A DNA stretch of 19,699 nt from JBDNFP01 sp041689775 (lineage in GTDB: Bacteria > Bacteroidota > Bacteroidia > Cytophagales > Spirosomataceae), in assembly GCA_041689775.1 (NCBI GenBank), contig JBDNFP010000175.1, positions 1 through 19,699 on the forward strand, in the 5' to 3' direction. Below are positions 15,474 to 19,699 of the stretch, piece by piece (within the stretch, counting starts at the first letter, position 1; each line of letters opens with the position of its first letter). The notes under the pieces were generated by a model that saw only the letters and a list, made by a program, of their open reading frames with translations, was not told the DNA's origin and did not search any database. The translations under genes and the position numbers were made by a program.

Positions 15474-16946
15474 TTAATTATCAAAATACTTTTTGATCAG
15501 GTAGTCAGGCTGCCATTGATCGGGCTTACGATCAATGGTGCGGTAGTCCCAGGTCAATGGCAGAATCTTAGTTGCCGTGAGCGGTAAATCATCCCCGTAA
15601 AGCTGCTGCTGTACTTTCATTTGGGCGAGTAGTGCCTGCATGCGCTGAGCGTGCTCCGGTTTTTTGGCCAGATTTGCGAGTTCGTAGGGGTCATTCTGTA
15701 AATCAAAAAGCAGGGTATGATCCACGGCTGGGTAGCGTATCAGCTTGTAGCGTTCGTCCCGCACCGAACGCTGAAAATCCATGTAGGCATTCAAAATATA
15801 TGATCTTACTGACTTTGTTTTGCCCTGAATAATGGGTAAAATGCTCTTTCCGTCTATACCCGTTGGCTGGGGTACTCCCACGTAATTGCAGAGGGTAGGG
15901 AACATATCGAACAAATAAGTAAACGCATCTACCTTCTTGTTTTGTGGTATGCCCTTACCAGCCATGATGAGTGGCACACGCATGGAGTGCTCGTACACAC
16001 TTTGCTTCCCCAGTAATCCATGGCTCCCGAGGGCTAGTCCATTGTCCGAGGTAAATATGATCAGCGTATTCTTATCCAGTCCTTTCTCTTTTAATTTCTG
16101 AATTAGCCTGCCCACTGACCGGTCGAGGTGGGTAATAAGTGCGTAGTACTCCGCGGTCTGTGAGCGGATTACTTCTGGGGTACGGGGAAACGGAGCGAGA
16201 AGCTCATCCCGGATACCCATAGAATTTCCGAAGCTAAATGGATGCAGCGGCATAAAGTTAGGAGGGAGGGGTACTCCCTCATCGTACATCTTCATGTAGG
16301 GAGGTAGCGGTGAGCGGGGGTCGTGCGGAACACTGTATGGCACGTAGGCAAAGAAGGGCTTCTTCCCGTTTTGCTGTTCCAAAAATTCCAGGGCGGTATC
16401 CGTAAACACATCCGTAGAAAAGCCTTTTTTGACGGGCTCCGTAAAAGTGCCATCGGGTTTGAGATCACGGACGGCCACTTCAAAGTGATTGGCCATTCCG
16501 CCAAGTAATACATTTTTAGCAACGTCGAATCCTACGCCCACTACTTCGGGTTCGTTGTGCCACTTACCCGTCATGAAGGTAATGTAGCCATTTTGTTTCA
16601 GGTGAATAGGTAGGGTATGAATACCTTTCAGTTTATCCTTCACCCGAAAATAGCTTTGTCCGCTCATGAGCATGGCCCGGCTGGGCGCGCATACCGCGCC
16701 GTGGTGACCGCCCAGAATATAGGCATTTGAAAAAGAAGTACCCACCCGCGCCAGACTATCCAACACCGGAGTTTTTACGTACGTATTACCGTAGCTACCC
16801 AATGCATCGGCCCGCAGATCATCGGCAAAGATGAACAGAATGTTGGGGGCATTTCTGGGAGCTTTGGTGGTTTGGGCCACGCTAAGTTTGGGCAAGATTA
16901 CAGAGGCTAAAACAAACGAAAATAGTAGTGAAAATATATTTTTCAT
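15474..16946 (-). CDS. Exported S1-type sulfatase
   Basis: A 490-residue protein from ATG 16946, chosen because it opens a signal peptide (MKNIFSLLFSFVLASVILPK, ending near SVAQ); the frame is open upstream to 17063 without sense. The catalytic signature is CAPSRAMLMSG (86-96), where Cys86 of C-x-P-S-R would be oxidised to formylglycine by a maturase. Metal ligands are visible in FIFADDLRAD (Asp42, Asp43) and SDNGLALGSHG, with a conserved Lys in GKWHNEPE. The C-terminus has the family subdomain with LIRYPAVDHTLLFDLQNDP. It should cleave sulfate esters from a carbohydrate or other organic sulfate in the periplasm; the substrate cannot be told. The DUF4038 glycosidase-like gene nearby on the same strand would fit polysaccharide breakdown. 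Confidence 0.94.
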   Translation of the reverse strand: MKNIFSLLFSFVLASVILPKLSVAQTTKAPRNAPNILFIFADDLRADALGSYGNTYVKTPVLDSLARVGTSFSNAYILGGHHGAVCAPSRAMLMSGQSYFRVKDKLKGIHTLPIHLKQNGYITFMTGKWHNEPEVVGVGFDVAKNVLLGGMANHFEVAVRDLKPDGTFTEPVKKGFSTDVFTDTALEFLEQQNGKKPFFAYVPYSVPHDPRSPLPPYMKMYDEGVPLPPNFMPLHPFSFGNSMGIRDELLAPFPRTPEVIRSQTAEYYALITHLDRSVGRLIQKLKEKGLDKNTLIIFTSDNGLALGSHGLLGKQSVYEHSMRVPLIMAGKGIPQNKKVDAFTYLFDMFPTLCNYVGVPQPTGIDGKSILPIIQGKTKSVRSYILNAYMDFQRSVRDERYKLIRYPAVDHTLLFDLQNDPYELANLAKKPEHAQRMQALLAQMKVQQQLYGDDLPLTATKILPLTWDYRTIDRKPDQWQPDYLIKKYFDN

Positions 16947-16988
16947 TAGGGACGAAAGGTAGTTTGGGGTATCGTACTTTACGCTAAA

Positions 16989-17051
16989 AGCACTTTGTCT
17001 TCTGATTCTAGTCAAGTGCTGATGATATTTATGCAGATATAAGAAAGCACT
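16989..17051 (-). promoter_or_regulatory. Three related half-sites upstream of the sulfatase
   Basis: AGCACTT (16989-16995) and AAGTGCT (17014-17020) are a perfect 7-bp inverted pair with an 18-bp spacer; AGCACT recurs at 17046-17051. They lie 43-105 bp before the sulfatase ATG. A near match to the -7 box on the minus strand, TACCTTTC (16961-16954), lies between them and the gene. The set could be an operator; evidence is positional only. Confidence 0.3.
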
Positions 17052-17121
17052 GACGTAGCTCAATTACTCTAACAAGTTAATAGAGCTTACCTGTGCAGGG
17101 GCCGTAGTCTATGCCAGATCA

Positions 17122-17609
17122 TTAAAAAATATAACCCACTTTCAGGATTAAATTTTGAGAAGTGTCGAAGGATATACCAACCAAGAATTGATTAAATGCT
17201 ACGAAAGATCCCGCCGAAAAGCCGGCGCTCATGTATCCACCATTTCGCTTGTTATGTTCGTAGTTACCCCCCAGCAATGCATTCACGTAAAGTCGTGGTT
17301 TTCTTTCGAATTTAGGTATAGTCTCCCTCCCAACAATAGGTTGGCAGCATTCGATTGGTCTTTTTCTCCCGAAAGGAAAGTTTTGTTGATCGTGGTGTGT
17401 ACATACGAAACCTGCGCTTTTATGGCAAAATGGGAAGTGATAGCATAGGCAGGATTTACTCCCAGATGAAACCCCACTCCATTATCTAAGATTAGCGTTG
17501 TAATGCCAACCGTTGGTAATATTGAGAACTTACTCTTTTATGCTGTCGCAACCAAGCCCGTGAACAAACATACTAGTAGAGGTACCACATACTTTAAGTA
17601 ATTCAACAT
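17122..17609 (-). pseudogene. Outer-membrane beta-barrel protein, broken
   Basis: Reading the minus strand from ATG 17609 gives a signal peptide, MLNYLKYVVPLLVCLFTG, ending VATA, and then a TAA (17540-17538) at the spot where such proteins usually have Gln, so a CAA-to-TAA change is likely. The same frame continues with barrel-like strands (FSILPTVGITTL, GVGFHLGVNPAYAI, AANLLLGGRLYL) and hits TGA near 17283. A shift in the region of about 17290-17312 restores a frame reading RLYVNALLGGNYEH and ending NLILKVGYIF, a typical barrel terminus with a final Phe. Total length about 162 residues, like small porin-family proteins. The span is one base short of a whole number of codons, consistent with a one-base deletion. 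A MITE-like element touches the start codon. Two independent lesions argue for a true pseudogene. Confidence 0.8.
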
Positions 17610-17728
17610 AAGTTCTAACGCAGAATTAGTTTATACTATTTTTTTTGACTAGATTCATAGCTAATATTCTATATATCAAATACTTAAAAAAATCTAACAG
17701 CTGCAAACTAATAGCTGTTAGCTACTTT
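17609..17728. repeat. MITE-like element, copy 2
   Basis: About 120 bp. It shares both 23-bp ends with copy 1 (17609-17631 and 17705-17727) but has a centre about 55 bp longer, A/T-rich and non-coding. The inner ends include ATTAGTTT and AAACTAAT, an 8-bp inverted pair. Its left edge overlaps the first base of the start codon of the broken barrel gene. A TA lies at the left edge and, one base offset, at the right. Confidence 0.7.
17684..17721 (-). terminator. Terminator-like hairpin for the DUF4038 gene, inside MITE copy 2
   Basis: On the minus strand CTAACAGCT (17721-17713) and AGCTGTTAG (17702-17694) form a perfect 9-bp stem with a 10-nt loop, followed at once by ATTTTTTT. It lies 116 bp after the DUF4038 stop codon, in the right orientation to end that transcript. 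Confidence 0.6.
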
Positions 17729-17836
17729 ATTCAGACTACTTGGTAAAACTTCAGGAGCGATATTTTTGACGTTGTACGGCGGTAACTACCACTGCCTAAG
17801 TCATATAAAGTACTGATTATCGTTGAATTACATTCA

Positions 17837-19453
17837 CTAGTTCTTTTTCAGCACCAGCACCCGATCACCTTCTGTTGTTGTAGTTGCCTCCAAGACCCCA
17901 TTCTCATAAGAAATTTTAGCGGGGACGTAGGTATTTTTTACCGGGTCAAACCATTGTCCAAGATAGGTAATACCTGCCGAGGCATAGATTTTAACGGTGG
18001 CGGGCTTTGGTACGTAGGCCATGAGAGTAGAGCGATCGTCCGAACAGGCTAACGAAATAAACTCCGCGGCCTCTTTGTTCTCCGCCAGCAGCTCCTGAGC
18101 GGGTTTGAGTTGCCACCAATTGTGTTTTCTCATAAACTCTGCCATATAGCCAATCTGCACACTACCGGGAAGTTTGACGCTCTCGTACCACGGCCGAAGG
18201 ATATGTGGTTTGCCGTGGTTTTCGATTTCTTCGCCGGGACGAATCCAGGGCCATATACCGTTGGCTCCGTAGGTGATACCCGCCGTGGGAGTGGAAAAAA
18301 TACTCCAATAACTGGCGTTACGCACTTCGGGTGCGTTGGTGCTCGGTAGGATATCCTCGTATACCGGTTCCATGTTTATAAATGCTTTCGGTGGCAGCTG
18401 AATCCATTCGGTAGCCACGGGCCCCTCGGTAATCCACTTCATCGTACGGGGGCTGGCGTTGTGGCCCGTCTGAAAACCAAGGATATCCACCCACTCTTCG
18501 TGGGCGTACTCTTTTCCTACCCACGATTGTCCCTGTGGGTGTAGGGCCACCGTACCGGGGTGCGGCTGGCCAAACACGCCCCGTCCAATATTTTTCCAGC
18601 GTTGTTCGTACTCTTCAATGTACTTGCCGTCACCCCCCAAAATCCAGATTACCTGATGGCCACCGTAGCGGGCGACCAGGTACTTGGCTAACATAATTGC
18701 CTCCTGATCGGGCAGGTAGTAGCCCGGACTTAGTTCCCGGCCCGGTCCACTTTGTAATGCCCAGAGTAATACCGGTGCAGCCACGAGTCCGTGGGCGTTG
18801 ATCTCGTCCACCTTTTTATCCAGTAGTTGAAAAAACTCGGAATTGAGGCTAATGCGCCCGCTACCGGTGAAGGCTACCTGTCCGGCGCTGTTGGTCGAGG
18901 CTCCCCGCCATTGGGTGGTGGTAAATTGAATAACATTATAATGATTTGCAACTCGGTCTTTGAGGTAGGTGTTCCACTCATCGTCCGTTGATTTCAAGGC
19001 TCCGTTCCAGGCGGTGCAGGCGGTATAGAAAAACGGAGTTCCGTCGGCGTGGGTAAGGTAGTAGGTACCTTTGGGGTGCATAATGCTACCCTTGCTATAG
19101 ATGTCGAATGGGCTACTGGTTTCAATACATTGGAATGTTCCTTTCTGCTCGTGCAGGCCGATGTTCTGTTTGTCGGAGCAATCGGTGGTGTAGGTCCAGG
19201 TACCTACCTCGTCTGGAGCAAATCGCACCCGCCAGGTAGTAGCGCCGTCCCAAAAACCAGCGAGAGTCGTGGCTTTTCCAGAAGGAGCGGTAAAGCGAAC
19301 CGAGAAGTTGCGGACATCATATAACGGATTCCCGTAGGATTTACTACTGGTAAAGGTGGTTTCGTACTTCATCCAACGCCCCGTTTGGGCAGATGCTATG
19401 GTTGAGGACAGCAGGATGGTAATCATTAGTAAGTAGGTGTAAACTCGCTTCAT
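17837..19453 (-). CDS. Exported DUF5060/DUF4038 glycosidase-like protein
   Basis: A 538-residue protein from ATG 19453, the Met that opens the signal peptide (MKRVYTYLLMITILLSSTIA, ending SAQ). Residues about 25-110 form an N-terminal beta-sandwich of DUF5060 type (VRFTAPSGKATTLAGFWDG, WRVRFAPDEVGTWTY). A TIM-barrel DUF4038 (apiosidase-like) domain follows, with FFYTACTAWNGAL, QVIWILGGDGKY, WITEGPVATEW and FINMEPVYED, the last holding a conserved Glu likely at the active site. The final 90 residues (RSTLMAYVPKPATVKIYA, TYLGQWFDPVKN) match the small beta-domain labelled as putative collagen-binding. Relatives include apiosidases acting on plant pectin, so an exo-acting plant-glycan hydrolase is plausible; substrate unproven. 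An 11-bp inverted repeat sits just before the start codon. Confidence 0.9.
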   Translation of the reverse strand: MKRVYTYLLMITILLSSTIASAQTGRWMKYETTFTSSKSYGNPLYDVRNFSVRFTAPSGKATTLAGFWDGATTWRVRFAPDEVGTWTYTTDCSDKQNIGLHEQKGTFQCIETSSPFDIYSKGSIMHPKGTYYLTHADGTPFFYTACTAWNGALKSTDDEWNTYLKDRVANHYNVIQFTTTQWRGASTNSAGQVAFTGSGRISLNSEFFQLLDKKVDEINAHGLVAAPVLLWALQSGPGRELSPGYYLPDQEAIMLAKYLVARYGGHQVIWILGGDGKYIEEYEQRWKNIGRGVFGQPHPGTVALHPQGQSWVGKEYAHEEWVDILGFQTGHNASPRTMKWITEGPVATEWIQLPPKAFINMEPVYEDILPSTNAPEVRNASYWSIFSTPTAGITYGANGIWPWIRPGEEIENHGKPHILRPWYESVKLPGSVQIGYMAEFMRKHNWWQLKPAQELLAENKEAAEFISLACSDDRSTLMAYVPKPATVKIYASAGITYLGQWFDPVKNTYVPAKISYENGVLEATTTTEGDRVLVLKKN

Positions 19454-19455
19454 GG

Positions 19456-19492
19456 TAATAGACAGGATTTTTATCAAAAGACCTGTCTATTA
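19456..19492 (-). promoter_or_regulatory. Perfect 11-bp inverted repeat at the start of the DUF4038 gene
   Basis: TAATAGACAGG (19456-19466) and CCTGTCTATTA (19482-19492) are exact reverse complements around a 15-bp spacer. The inner edge is 2 bp from the ATG at 19453. If transcribed it would be a hairpin against the start codon; if not, it is a good operator shape. Confidence 0.6.
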
Positions 19493-19612
19493 TTTGACTA
19501 CTCTTTACTTTTCCAAAGAATTGATTTGCCAGACCGAGAATCGTTGAAGAATTAGACGTAGTGGTTGAGAAACTTTAATACGTCTTGTTAGTTATAGCTA
19601 AAGAAGAAAGCT

Positions 19613-19699
19613 ATGACTACTTACAGATTACATTTGACTCCCGATGAACGCTTAACACTTGAATCATGGGTTAAAAAGGGCAAACATAGGACAAAGAAA
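19613..19699 (+). mobile_element. IS630-family-like transposase, N-terminal 29 codons only
   Basis: From ATG 19613 the frame reads MTTYRLHLTPDERLTLESWV then KKGKHRTKK and runs off the window. The pattern of a strand, LTPDER-LTLESWV helix and a basic KGKHRTKK stretch matches the start of IS630/Tc1-type transposases of Bacteroidota, just before their first helix-turn-helix. The left end of the element was not found with certainty; a 7-bp inverted pair AGACGTA (19554-19560)/TACGTCT (19579-19585) lies upstream. Only the N-terminus is seen, so the call is moderate. Confidence 0.6.

Noticed and set aside
17155..17448. Plus-strand open frame of 97 codons
   Set aside because: It is antisense to the broken beta-barrel gene, whose minus-strand frames show clear barrel strands and a terminal Phe.
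1..19699. tRNA, rRNA, riboswitch or CRISPR array
   Set aside because: No cloverleaf with conserved T-arm bases, no rRNA-like conserved stretch and no regularly spaced direct repeats were found on either strand.

Overview
The window looks like a chromosomal segment of a member of Bacteroidota, most likely a Cytophagales (Spirosoma/Dyadobacter/Runella-like) bacterium. Evidence: starts without clear Shine-Dalgarno sequences, several perfect TAnnTTTG-type -7 boxes, a TonB-dependent receptor with an N-terminal carboxypeptidase-regulatory-like domain, a DUF5060/DUF4038 secreted hydrolase, a periplasmic lactonase-type propeller and Bacteroidota-type small metal-binding proteins. The assignment is inferred from gene content only.

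Left part (1-4844, all minus strand): the N-terminal part of a Tat-exported class V aminotransferase-fold PLP protein, running off the window; a calcium-type P-type ATPase gene broken by an exact 13-bp tandem duplication; and an exported lactonase-family beta-propeller.

Centre (5073-12930, all plus strand): a copper-handling island. It encodes a CopA-type Cu(+) ATPase, a small cytosolic HMA chaperone, an exported HYC_CC_PP-type Cys/His protein, a TonB-dependent receptor, an AraC-type regulator whose N-terminus carries a CxxC metal-site-like segment, a heavy-metal-binding-domain lipoprotein, an exported HMA protein, an intrinsic terminator, and a PepSY transmembrane protein. Together they cover cytoplasm, inner membrane, periplasm and outer membrane, so the set could move and sense copper across the whole envelope. 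Two promoters inside the island are flanked by inverted repeats that look like operators.

Right part (12977-19699): kynureninase; a small unrecognised lipoprotein; a helical unrecognised protein; a secreted sulfatase; a dead outer-membrane beta-barrel gene; a secreted DUF5060/DUF4038 glycosidase-like protein; and the first 29 codons of an IS630-like transposase at the edge. Two copies of a short element with imperfect terminal inverted repeats (14768-14832 and 17609-17728) lie in this part. The second copy abuts the start codon of the dead barrel gene and also supplies a terminator-like hairpin to the DUF4038 gene.

No tRNA, rRNA or CRISPR array was seen.
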